A DNA stretch of 64,000 bases from Cryobacterium sp. SO2 (GTDB lineage: Bacteria; Actinomycetota; Actinomycetes; Actinomycetales; Microbacteriaceae): the NCBI RefSeq assembly GCF_026151165.2, contig NZ_CP117849.1, positions 2,976,001 to 3,040,000 of the forward strand, given 5' to 3'. Positions 1 to 6,776 of this stretch are shown in pieces (within the stretch, counting starts at the first letter, position 1; each line of letters opens with the position of its first letter). The notes beneath the pieces were generated by a model, which was given only the letters and a program-made list of their open reading frames with translations, was not told where the DNA came from and did no database searches. The position numbers and the translations under genes are program-made.

Positions 1-873
1 GGTGACCCCGGCCGCGATGGCCGCGTCGATCGTCGCATCCACTGCCGTGGGGTTCATGCTCGGCGGCAAGGATGCCACGACCACACCGCGGGCGCCGTTG
101 GCGAGGGCGGCCGTGAGGGCGAGCTCGTCGGAGCCGGAGTACATGGTGACGATGTCCACCCGGGGCAGCGGGGTGGCGTAGTCGGGCAGCTCGGTGGAGA
201 ACCGGCTCGCCGTCGTGTGCAGGCGCAGCAGCTTGCGGTAGAACCACACCTGGCCGTAGGGGTCGATATCGCCGAGCCGGCCATGGTCGCGGGCCTTGAA
301 GGTGCTCAGCCGGTGGTTGTCGGTCTTCATGACGTCGCGGGCGGAGAGGATCTCGTCGTCCATGGCCACGAGCACCCCGTGCCCGACCGAGGCGGGTGAG
401 GCGGCGACCCGCACGGCGTTGGCGAGGTTGAGCTGGGCATCCGACCCCATCGCGGTGGGTGGGCGCTGAGCGCCGACGATGACGATGGGAACCTCAGTGG
501 GCACGGTGAGGTGCAGAAAGTAGGCGGTCTCCTCGAGGGTGGCGGTGCCGTGGGCGACGACGATGCCGGCGACGGCGGGGTCGTCGGCGATGGTGTCGAG
601 GATCGCCTGGCGCAGGCGCAGCCAGAATTCGACGGATGCGTCGTTGCTGCGGATGCGGGAGAACCGGCGGGTGTACACCGTGATGTCGTCGGGGAATGTG
701 TAGAGCGGCAGGGCCTCCTCGTCGGTGAGCACCTTGGCGAGGTCGACGTAGTCGAGGCGGTCCTGGGCGTCATGGCCGCCGCTGCCGATGGTGCCGCCGG
801 TGAGCAGCACGGCCACGCGGGGCTGAGCCTGGTCGGCGGGAGAGGTGGGGGTGTGGGTGTCTGGCGGGGTCAT
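1..873 (-). CDS. L-asparaginase, C-terminus cut by the window edge
   Basis: Hydrolyses L-asparagine to aspartate and ammonia by family. The visible part is 291 codons from an ATG at 873; the C-terminal domain lies beyond position 1. The catalytic-Thr motif TGGTI is at residues 25-29, the second motif HGTATLEET at 108-116 and the DVMKTDNH lysine motif further on. The second motif is normally HGTDT, so the Asp of the Thr-Asp-Lys triad (D90 in E. coli AnsB) is Ala here. No signal peptide is seen, so it is probably cytoplasmic. A GntR regulator lies upstream on the same strand. The family is clear; with the Asp missing, activity or substrate may differ. Confidence 0.85.
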   Translation of the reverse strand, partial: MTPPDTHTPTSPADQAQPRVAVLLTGGTIGSGGHDAQDRLDYVDLAKVLTDEEALPLYTFPDDITVYTRRFSRIRSNDASVEFWLRLRQAILDTIADDPAVAGIVVAHGTATLEETAYFLHLTVPTEVPIVIVGAQRPPTAMGSDAQLNLANAVRVAASPASVGHGVLVAMDDEILSARDVMKTDNHRLSTFKARDHGRLGDIDPYGQVWFYRKLLRLHTTASRFSTELPDYATPLPRVDIVTMYSGSDELALTAALANGARGVVVASLPPSMNPTAVDATIDAAIAAGVT

Positions 874-954
874 CGGGGCTCCTCGGTGGTGTCGGGGTGG
901 GGTGCGGGCGGGGGCGGGGTTTCGGGCGGGGTGCGGGACTACAGAACTGCGGCT

Positions 955-978
955 AACTGTTCCGGACGGGGCACAGTT
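955..978. repeat. collapsed copy of the 66-bp palindrome
   Basis: This 24-bp stretch carries the outer arms AACTGTT and CACAGTT of the 66-bp element but lacks its 42-bp core. The sequence on both sides (GCGGCTAACTGTT on the left, CACAGTTGCGGTCGCATGAG on the right) matches the flanks of the full copy at 1037-1102, so this is a duplicated segment with and without the hairpin. Confidence 0.75.
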
Positions 979-1036
979 GCGGTCGCATGAGGGCGGCTGG
1001 GTGCGGGCGGGACTGCGGGACGGCGGGACGGCGGCT

Positions 1037-1102
1037 AACTGTTGCTCCTCCGGACAATTGCACCCGGTACGCCGGGTGCAATTGTCCGGACGGGGCACAG
1101 TT
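1037..1102. repeat. 66-bp palindromic element, copy 1
   Basis: Nested inverted repeat: outer arms AACTGTT/CACAGTT and an uninterrupted inner stem CGGACAATTGCACCCGG pairing with CCGGGTGCAATTGTCCG. It lies between the 3' end of the GntR gene and the 5' end of the asparaginase gene. Eight more copies of identical length occur in the window (11212, 20651, 21887, 47742, 48440, 51951, 53753 and 62687). No nearby transposase explains its spread. Confidence 0.9.
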
Positions 1103-1140
1103 GCGGTCGCATGAGGGCGGTTGGGGACGGTTGGGGACGG

Positions 1141-1902
1141 TTAGGGGCGGGGCAGGAGCGGGAGCTGGGTCGGGGCATCCGGCACGATGGCCAGGCCGTG
1201 GCCACGCAGGCGCCGGGTGTCGGCGGCGAGCGCCAGAAGCAGGCGCTCGTTGGTGCCGCGGATGTGAGCGGTCAGCAGCCGGGCGGCGGTGTCGGCGTCG
1301 CGGGCCTCGAGCGCGTCGAGCACCGCGCGGTGCTCCTGCCAGGCCTGGTCGCGGGCGGCGGGGGTGCGCACCTCGAGCCAGCGGGTGCGAGCCAGGCGGG
1401 TCATCGCGCCGCGCACCGTGTCGGCCATGACGGGGTTGCCCGCGAGCCGGGTGAGTTGCTCGTGGAAGTCGCCGCCGGCCCGGACCCCCTGCTCTGCGTC
1501 GGCGCCGACGGCATCGCCGTCGCGGGATGCCTCCGCGCCCGGTGCGCCGCCAGGCCGGGCGGTGTCGAGCAGCGCGGCGACGGCCGCGATCTCGGCATCC
1601 GTGGCGCGTTGCACGGCCAGCCGCACGGCCGCCCCCTCCACAGCCTCGCGCAGCTCGGCGAGTGCACCGATCTCGGCGAGGTCGATGGGCGAGACGATCC
1701 AACCGCGACCATCGCGCTGCACGAGGCCCTCGGCGTCGAGGCGGCCGAGCGCGGCGCGCACCGGGGTGCGGGACGCGTCGAAGCTGGCCTCGAGGCCGCG
1801 TTCGGTGAGGCGCTCTCCCGGCGCGAGTTCGAGCGACAGGATGGCGGCCCGCAGTCGGTCGTAGAGCTGCACGGTCTGCGAGGCAGCAACGTTCGTGATC
1901 AT
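1141..1902 (-). CDS. GntR/FadR-family transcriptional regulator
   Basis: 253 aa. An N-terminal winged helix-turn-helix (about residues 10-72, with the typical LTERGLEASFDASRTPVR recognition region) is followed by an all-helical FCD-type ligand domain (about 75-235). FadR-type GntR proteins usually answer to small acids. A short Ala/Gly-rich loop near residues 115-142 interrupts the FCD domain. It is divergent from the MFS gene at 2086, and two palindromes in between fit the GntR operator pattern, so it probably controls that transporter and itself. The asparaginase gene lies downstream on the same strand. The ligand is unknown. Confidence 0.88.
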   Translation of the reverse strand: MITNVAASQTVQLYDRLRAAILSLELAPGERLTERGLEASFDASRTPVRAALGRLDAEGLVQRDGRGWIVSPIDLAEIGALAELREAVEGAAVRLAVQRATDAEIAAVAALLDTARPGGAPGAEASRDGDAVGADAEQGVRAGGDFHEQLTRLAGNPVMADTVRGAMTRLARTRWLEVRTPAARDQAWQEHRAVLDALEARDADTAARLLTAHIRGTNERLLLALAADTRRLRGHGLAIVPDAPTQLPLLPRP

Positions 1903-2031
1903 CGGTCCTTCCCGGCGGGCTTACCCGTTCATCCCGCGACCCGTGAGCTGAGCCCCGAAAATCGCGTGATGTTGGGGCTTTTCTCACGGTTCGCGCAAGG
2001 TTCGCGCCCGAGCCACCCGCGACATCCGATT

Positions 2032-2054
2032 TGGTATACCAAGGTGGTGTACCA
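2032..2054. promoter_or_regulatory. tandem GntR-type operators
   Basis: Two 10-bp palindromes, TGGTATACCA (2032-2041) and TGGTGTACCA (2045-2054), start 13 bp apart and lie 31 bp before the start codon of the MFS gene. Both fit the TNGTNNNACNA pattern of FadR-subfamily GntR operators. The divergent GntR gene at 1902 is the obvious candidate to bind them. Confidence 0.7.
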
Positions 2055-2085
2055 GAAGATTAGCAGTAACACCGAGGAGAACACC

Positions 2086-3294
2086 ATGGCCATTGCCACC
2101 GCCGAGACACCGACCGTCAGCGCCCGCGCCTGGGTCGTGCTCGGACTCGGCGTGGCCGCACAGACTGCGGGCACCGTCTTCGTGAGCGCCCCGGCCTTCC
2201 TCATCCCCCTGCTGCACACCGAGCGCGGCCTGTCACTGGCCCAGGCTGGGCTGCTCTCCGCAATCCCCACCTTCGGCATGGTGCTCACCCTCATCCTCTG
2301 GGGCGCTCTGGCCGACCATATCGGCGAGAAATGGGTGATCGCCGGCGGGCTGCTGCTCACCGCGCTCGCGGCCGGCGGGGCGATCCTGGCCGAGGGCTAC
2401 GTCATGCTCGGCCTGTTCCTGCTGCTCGGCGGCATGGCGTCGGCGAGCACCAACTCGGCCAGCGGCCGCATCGTGGTGGGCTGGTTCCCCAAGCACAAGC
2501 GCGGACTCGCCATGGGCATCCGCCAGATGTCGCAGCCGCTCGGCGTGACCGTCGCCGCCGTCACCATCCCGGTCATCGCCGCGGATGCCGGGGTGGGCGC
2601 GGCGTTGCTCGTGCCGTTCGCGCTCACGGCGGTGCTGGCCGTGGCGTGTGCGATCGGCCTGGCGAACCCGCCGCGGGTCGCCGCGCGCGCCGGGGCCCCG
2701 GGCCTGCCGGCGCACAACCCGTACCGGTCCAGCGGTTTTCTCTGGCGCATCCACGCGTCGTCGGTGCTGCTGGTGGTGCCGCAGTTCACCATCTCCACGT
2801 TCGGCCTGGTCTGGCTGGTGAGCGAGCAGGGTTGGGATGCCCTCGCCGCCGGCGTGCTCGTGGGCGCCGCGCAGTTCGTCGGTGCGATCGGGCGCATCGT
2901 GATCGGTGTGGTGAGCGACCGGGTGGGCAGCCGGGTACGGCCGCTGCGCTGGGTGGCCGTGAGCGTGGCGAGCGTGCTGCTCGTGCTGGCCGCGGTGGAT
3001 GCCGCACACTGGGGCGCTGCCGCCGTGGTGTTCGTACTCGCGACAACGGTGACCGTGGCGCCCAACGGGTTGGCGTTCACGTCGGTGGCCGAGATGGCCG
3101 GGCCGGGCTGGTCGGGCAAGGCGCTCGGCGTGCAGAACACCGGCCAATTCATCGCAGCCTCCCTGGTGGGACCCCTGATGGGAGCGCTGATCGGCGTGGT
3201 CGGCTACCCGCTCACGTTCGTGGCCGCGGCCGTGTTCCCGGCGCTCGCGGTGCCGATCGTGCCCCGCGCGCACGCCGAGCACGACCACCTGTAG
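2086..3294 (+). CDS. MFS transporter
   Basis: 402 aa, about 12 membrane segments, with the cytoplasmic loop motif GALADHIGEKW after the second helix as in major facilitator permeases. The ATG at 2086 follows a GAGGAG Shine-Dalgarno. The hydrophobic pattern and the GRIVVGWFPKHKRGLAMGI stretch resemble the nitrate/oxalate/cyanate-type branch, but the substrate cannot be read. It is divergent from the GntR regulator, with tandem operators just upstream, so it is probably induced by the ligand of that regulator. With asparaginase nearby, an amino-acid or dicarboxylate substrate is a guess. Confidence 0.85.
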   Translation: MAIATAETPTVSARAWVVLGLGVAAQTAGTVFVSAPAFLIPLLHTERGLSLAQAGLLSAIPTFGMVLTLILWGALADHIGEKWVIAGGLLLTALAAGGAILAEGYVMLGLFLLLGGMASASTNSASGRIVVGWFPKHKRGLAMGIRQMSQPLGVTVAAVTIPVIAADAGVGAALLVPFALTAVLAVACAIGLANPPRVAARAGAPGLPAHNPYRSSGFLWRIHASSVLLVVPQFTISTFGLVWLVSEQGWDALAAGVLVGAAQFVGAIGRIVIGVVSDRVGSRVRPLRWVAVSVASVLLVLAAVDAAHWGAAAVVFVLATTVTVAPNGLAFTSVAEMAGPGWSGKALGVQNTGQFIAASLVGPLMGALIGVVGYPLTFVAAAVFPALAVPIVPRAHAEHDHL

Positions 3295-3457
3295 CGCGCC
3301 GCCACTCCCCTCGGCCGGGTCGGGCTACGCCACCCGCGGTCGTCCGGATGCGCCCCGCGTCGGGCTGCGGCACCCGCGGCCGTCCCGATGCACCCGCGCC
3401 TGGATGCGCCGCCTCTGCGGGCCCGGATGCGCCACCTCAGCGAGCACCCACTCCGTG

Positions 3458-3801
3458 ACTTGCCGCAAAACGCCCCTTCAGCACCCGGGAAGGGGCAGAA
3501 TGCGGCAAGTCGGCGAACACATATCCGCCCACTTGCCGCAAAGTGCCCTTTCAGCACTCGCCAAGGGGCAGGATGCGGCAACTAGGCGAACCCACATTCA
3601 CCCACTTGCCGCAAAACACCCCTTCAGCACCCGCGAAGGGGCAGAATGCGGCAAGTCGGCGAACCCAAATCCGCCCACTTGCCGCAAAACGCCCATTCAG
3701 CACCCGCGAAGGGGCAGAATGCGGCAACTCGATGAATAGCCATCCGCGAGTTGCCGCAAAGCACCCCTTCAGTACTCGCCGGCAGGCAGGATGCGCCACC
3801 T
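3458..3801. repeat. 73-bp tandem array of hairpins, five units
   Basis: Units start at 3458, 3531, 3604, 3677 and about 3750, a constant 73-bp period. Each has a 53-bp hairpin with outer arms ACTTGCCGCA and TGCGGCAAGT and inner arms of the type GCCCCTTC/GAAGGGGC, then a 20-bp spacer. The last unit is degenerate. The gene-free stretch 3295-3457 before it shows only GGATGC-rich sequence. A second array of the same unit lies at 4531-4729, and both bracket the small gene pair at 3882-4414. Confidence 0.9.
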
Positions 3802-3881
3802 CGGTGGCTGCCGCCGGACGATCGCACCCGCGCCGAACGGGTCACGCACTGGGCGTGACTCCGCGCTGGCGGCGCAGGTAC

Positions 3882-4025
3882 TCAGTTGACGTTCTCACCG
3901 CAAAACGGGCACTTGTAATCGATTCTCGGTTGATACTGGTCCTTGAACACCGTGTGCCCCTTCTCGCAGGCGGCGTCGAGCAGCCAGTTGCCAGTGCGCG
4001 TCTTGGATGCCTCCGTTCTGAACAT
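3882..4025 (-). CDS. 47-aa zinc-ribbon-like small protein
   Basis: Small frame of 47 codons whose ATG (4025-4023) shares a base with the stop codon of the upstream gene in a TGATG arrangement, typical of translational coupling. The product has a Cys-x3-His pair (residues 20 and 24) and a C-terminal Lys-Cys-Pro-Phe-Cys-Gly motif (residues 38-43), so a single zinc-binding knuckle is plausible. It is too short for a confident family call. Together with its 129-aa partner it forms a unit enclosed by 73-bp hairpin arrays, which suggests the pair travels as a cassette. Confidence 0.6.
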   Translation of the reverse strand: MFRTEASKTRTGNWLLDAACEKGHTVFKDQYQPRIDYKCPFCGENVN

Positions 4026-4414
4026 CAGAAGGCGTCCGATCCGACGAACTTCGCTTCGACGGCGTCTGCCGCACCGGTGACGAGCACCAATGGCGCGTCA
4101 AAGTCGCCCGCATCGAGGTCGGCAAGCGGCACGGAGTGTCTGATCATGAGCATGTCGCCGTAGATCACAACACCGCCGACCGAGTATTCGGACACTTCAC
4201 GGAGCAGGGAGTTCAACTCGACCGTTCCGACAGTTGCCACCGGCGAAGCGATTATGGCGAACTCGACACCCGTACCGGTGGTGCTGTGGCTGACGAGCAC
4301 CATTTGAGATCGCCCGTTACCGGTAGAAAACAGGAGTTTCAGCAAGTCCCCGTCGTCAGCGGAGATCTGATAGTTGGATCCGATGTAGGACTTCAGTTGT
4401 AGCCATGACGCCAT
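4025..4414 (-). CDS. 129-aa protein, possibly YbjN/type III chaperone-like fold
   Basis: The start codon at 4414 follows a clear AAGGAG Shine-Dalgarno. The 129-aa product is acidic and alternates short strands and helices (SWLQLKSYIG, GVEFAIIASPV, GVVIYGDMLMIRHSVPL, ending in APLVLVTGAADAVE). That pattern resembles the YbjN/type III secretion chaperone fold, but this is an impression, not a motif match. It has no signal peptide or membrane segment. Its base composition is visibly less GC-rich than its neighbours, and hairpin arrays lie on both sides, consistent with acquisition by transfer. Function unknown. Confidence 0.7.
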   Translation of the reverse strand: MASWLQLKSYIGSNYQISADDGDLLKLLFSTGNGRSQMVLVSHSTTGTGVEFAIIASPVATVGTVELNSLLREVSEYSVGGVVIYGDMLMIRHSVPLADLDAGDFDAPLVLVTGAADAVEAKFVGSDAF

Positions 4415-4530
4415 GTGCCTCTCCTTAGGTCAGATTTTCGCAGGAGCATGAGGGGTGCCGCCCTGCGCTGAAGTGAACGTAGCCGCGACCTCATTCCGCC
4501 GAGACGCCCAGTACGGGGGTGACCTCTCCG

Positions 4531-4729
4531 CCGCCACAAGGGTGCTCCATCACCGCCCGCCAGGGCAGCAGGATGCTGCACCAGGACGAACATGCATCCA
4601 CCCACTTGCCGCGAAACGCCCCTTCAGCACCCGGGAAGGGGCGGAATGCGGCAACTCGGCGAACACACATCCGCCCACTTGCCGCAAAGTGACCCTTCAG
4701 CGCCCGCGAAGGGGCGGAATGCGGCAACT
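4531..4729. repeat. second 73-bp hairpin array, two units plus a decayed one
   Basis: Full units start at 4604 and 4677, again 73 bp apart, with the same arms as the first array. A decayed half-unit (CCAGGGCAGCAGGATGCTGC and following bases) sits one period earlier, near 4531-4583. The gene-free interval 4415-5171 otherwise contains only the GGGGAACCGGCGCGACAC repeat further on. Confidence 0.85.
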
Positions 4730-4929
4730 CGATGATCAGTGAGGGCTCGGCAGCTCGACGGAGGAGTAGGCGCCGAAACGGCCCCTCCGATTGGGCGGAA
4801 GGGCCGTGGCGGGCGACGCGAGTGCGGACTGACAGTGACGATAACCGGATGCGCGACCGCGGGCATCCGCGCCGGTGCTGAAACCGCGGCAACGCTGGCG
4901 CGGCGCTGGCACGACACCGGCGCGAAAAG

Positions 4930-5122
4930 GGGAACCGGCGCGACACCGAGGCATCTGGCCGGTAAAGGGGAACCGGCGCGACTCCGAAGCGCCTCACCTA
5001 TAAAGACACCGCAGGGCCTTGCCTATAAGGGGGAACCAGCTCGACGCCGAGGCATCTCGCCGGCAGAGCAGAACCGGCGCGACACCCCAGTGCCTCGCCG
5101 ACGGGGGAACCGGCGCGACACG
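4930..5122. repeat. degenerate ~38-bp tandem repeat
   Basis: The core AACCGGCGCGAC recurs at 4933, 4971, 5034 (as AACCAGCTCGAC), 5072 and 5108. Spacing is 36-38 bp except for one interval of 63 bp that contains an extra half-unit (CCTATAAAG...CCTATAAGG). The array lies immediately downstream of the flavin reductase gene (minus strand). No coding potential is apparent. Confidence 0.75.
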
Positions 5123-5171
5123 AAGGTGTGAGGTGCCACGCCGGCCGTTTGAGGGGCCGAACCGCGAGTGG

Positions 5172-5828
5172 TTACGCGGCCTTGGGCTCGGCGGGGAGCA
5201 GGCTGCGGAACGCGGCCGAGTGGTAGATCAGCGGGTCGCGGTCGTCGCTCACCTTAAGCGACTTCACCTCGAGCAGCACGATCGTGTGGTCGCCGGCCGG
5301 GGTCTCCGAGTAGATCTCGCAGTCGAGCCAGAGCGAGGAGCCCTCGATGAACAGCGCGCCCAGCTCGGTGGTGCGGGTGTCGAGGCCGGCGAACCGGTCG
5401 CCCTTGCGGGAGGCCAGCTGGTAGCACTCGCGGGCGTGGTCGCTGCCGAGGATCGAGACGCCGATGCGTCCGCCCTGGCGCAGCACCGGCCAGGTCGTGG
5501 AGCTGTTCTGCACCGAGAACAGCACCAGCGGCGGCTCGTACGACACACCAACGGAGAACGACGACGCCACCAGGCCGGTGGGCACCCCGTCGATCTCGGC
5601 GCAGAGTGCGGCGACACCGGAGGGGAACTTACCGAACGCCGAGCGGATGTCGCTCGGGTCGCTGCTGATGGTTTCGAGGCCGTGCGTGTCGGTGGGCGCC
5701 AGCGCCGTGACGAGGTCCAGGTCCAGGTCGAGGTCCCGGTCAGCGTCTACGGTCGACTGCGGGTCCACGGGCGCCGCCGCGTCGAGGTCGAGGTCCACCG
5801 GGGCTCCGGTCAGGTCGCGGGGGCTCAT
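5172..5828 (-). CDS. flavin reductase domain protein (HpaC/RutF family)
   Basis: 218 aa. The first ~55 residues are a low-complexity Asp/Leu-rich leader; the rest matches the split-barrel flavin reductase family that supplies reduced FMN or FAD to two-component monooxygenases (RSAFGKFPSGVAALCAE, then GLVASSFSVGVSYEPPLVLF, then IGVSILGSDHARE, ending YHSAAFRSL). The ATG at 5828 overlaps the stop of the upstream FMN reductase gene in an ATGA junction, so the two are co-translated. It could serve the RutA-type oxygenase at 15.3 kb, which has no reductase of its own, but that is inferred. Confidence 0.85.
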   Translation of the reverse strand: MSPRDLTGAPVDLDLDAAAPVDPQSTVDADRDLDLDLDLVTALAPTDTHGLETISSDPSDIRSAFGKFPSGVAALCAEIDGVPTGLVASSFSVGVSYEPPLVLFSVQNSSTTWPVLRQGGRIGVSILGSDHARECYQLASRKGDRFAGLDTRTTELGALFIEGSSLWLDCEIYSETPAGDHTIVLLEVKSLKVSDDRDPLIYHSAAFRSLLPAEPKAA

Positions 5829-6415
5829 GCGCCGGCTCCGTTCGAGACGGTGGCGGATGCGTCGGACGCGGTCTGCACATCCGACTCGGGGTTCTTGCCC
5901 AACATGCCCATCGTCAACGGTTGCAACAGGCGCAGCACGGCGAGGTTCTCGGATGCCCAGGCGGCGACGATCTCCTCCATCTTCTCCATCTGGCCGGTGA
6001 CGAAGTAGAGGCCCTTGGTGGGCACGCTCGCACCGAGCTCGACGAGCAGCGGACGCAGGTTCACGTCGACGCCCATCGAGTGGCTGAGGTCGGCGCCGGT
6101 CATCACCGGGATGGCGGTGACGCCGCGCAGGCCGTTCGCCGCATAACGGTCGAGGAAGCCCTTGAGCAGGCCGGTGTAGGTGGCCTTGTAGGTGGGGCTG
6201 GCGACGACGAGCAGGTCGCTGTCGGCGACGGCCTGGTTGAGTTCGGCCATCTCCGGGGAGGGCCACTCGAAGATGTGGCTCGAGTGAACGGCCAGGTCGA
6301 TGACCCGCAGGTCATAGGTGCCGGCGACGAGAAGCTCGTCGACCAGCGTTTCCGCAAGCTTGAGGGTGCGGCTCTGGGGCTTGGGGTTGCCCACCAGAAT
6401 TGTAATTTTCAGCAT
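5825..6415 (-). CDS. NAD(P)H-dependent FMN reductase, SsuE/MsuE type
   Basis: 196 aa flavodoxin-like protein. GNPKPQSRT near the N-terminus is the phosphate-binding loop, and LLVVASPTYKATYTGLLKGF is typical of SsuE-type reductases of sulfonate monooxygenase systems. I chose the ATG at 6415 because it follows GGAGGAACAC; an in-frame upstream codon would add seven residues without a ribosome site. It is translationally coupled to the second reductase gene. Two reductases with no oxygenase beside them suggest they serve an oxygenase elsewhere. Its partner enzyme and its NADH or NADPH preference cannot be read. Confidence 0.85.
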   Translation of the reverse strand: MLKITILVGNPKPQSRTLKLAETLVDELLVAGTYDLRVIDLAVHSSHIFEWPSPEMAELNQAVADSDLLVVASPTYKATYTGLLKGFLDRYAANGLRGVTAIPVMTGADLSHSMGVDVNLRPLLVELGASVPTKGLYFVTGQMEKMEEIVAAWASENLAVLRLLQPLTMGMLGKNPESDVQTASDASATVSNGAGA

Positions 6416-6776
6416 CGTGTTCCTCCATCGAACCACTGGATCAGGTCACGAATTCGAGGACGAACTACCAATCGTGAGCGCCTGGATGCGTGCGTGGAAT
6501 CGCACACCTGTCGGCACGGACATGCATAGCTTCGTCATCAAACTCGATGAGTGAGCCACTGAGGATTGGTGTCTCAGATGGTGAGCAACGGCTTACGTCG
6601 CACTCATAGTCTGCGCATCCCCCGTTGCGGCTGCGTGTCCCGGTTATTACAACTGTGTTTCGCCACCTCGGTTGTTCCAAAACGGGTGGGCAATGGGTGC
6701 TGCTGGGCGGCGGATGCGGGCATCCGCCGGGCCATCGGCCCTTGCGCCGGCCCAGAACCGGCGCGACCATATTCGC
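6416..6776. other. 361-bp divergent intergenic region
   Basis: Lies between the divergent FMN reductase and glycosyltransferase genes and is less GC-rich than its surroundings. The Shine-Dalgarno of the reductase is at its left edge. I see no repeat of the families found elsewhere and no convincing gene; a 22-codon frame near 6486 lacks a ribosome site. It presumably holds two promoters, which I cannot place. Confidence 0.5.

Noticed and set aside
1037..1102. Ordinary rho-independent terminator
   Set aside because: No U-run follows on either strand, and the copies also occur in divergent promoter regions.
1042..2085. Plus-strand open frame opposite the GntR gene, continuous with the MFS gene
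   Set aside because: It is antisense to a clear GntR gene. The MFS protein starts properly at the ATG at 2086 with its own ribosome site.
3458..4729. CRISPR array
   Set aside because: The 73-bp period has long hairpin units and nearly constant 20-bp spacers that also resemble each other; no cas genes are nearby.
6486..6554. 22-codon frame starting MRAWNRTPVG in the gap between the FMN reductase and glycosyltransferase
   Set aside because: No ribosome site and no recognisable feature; too short to support.
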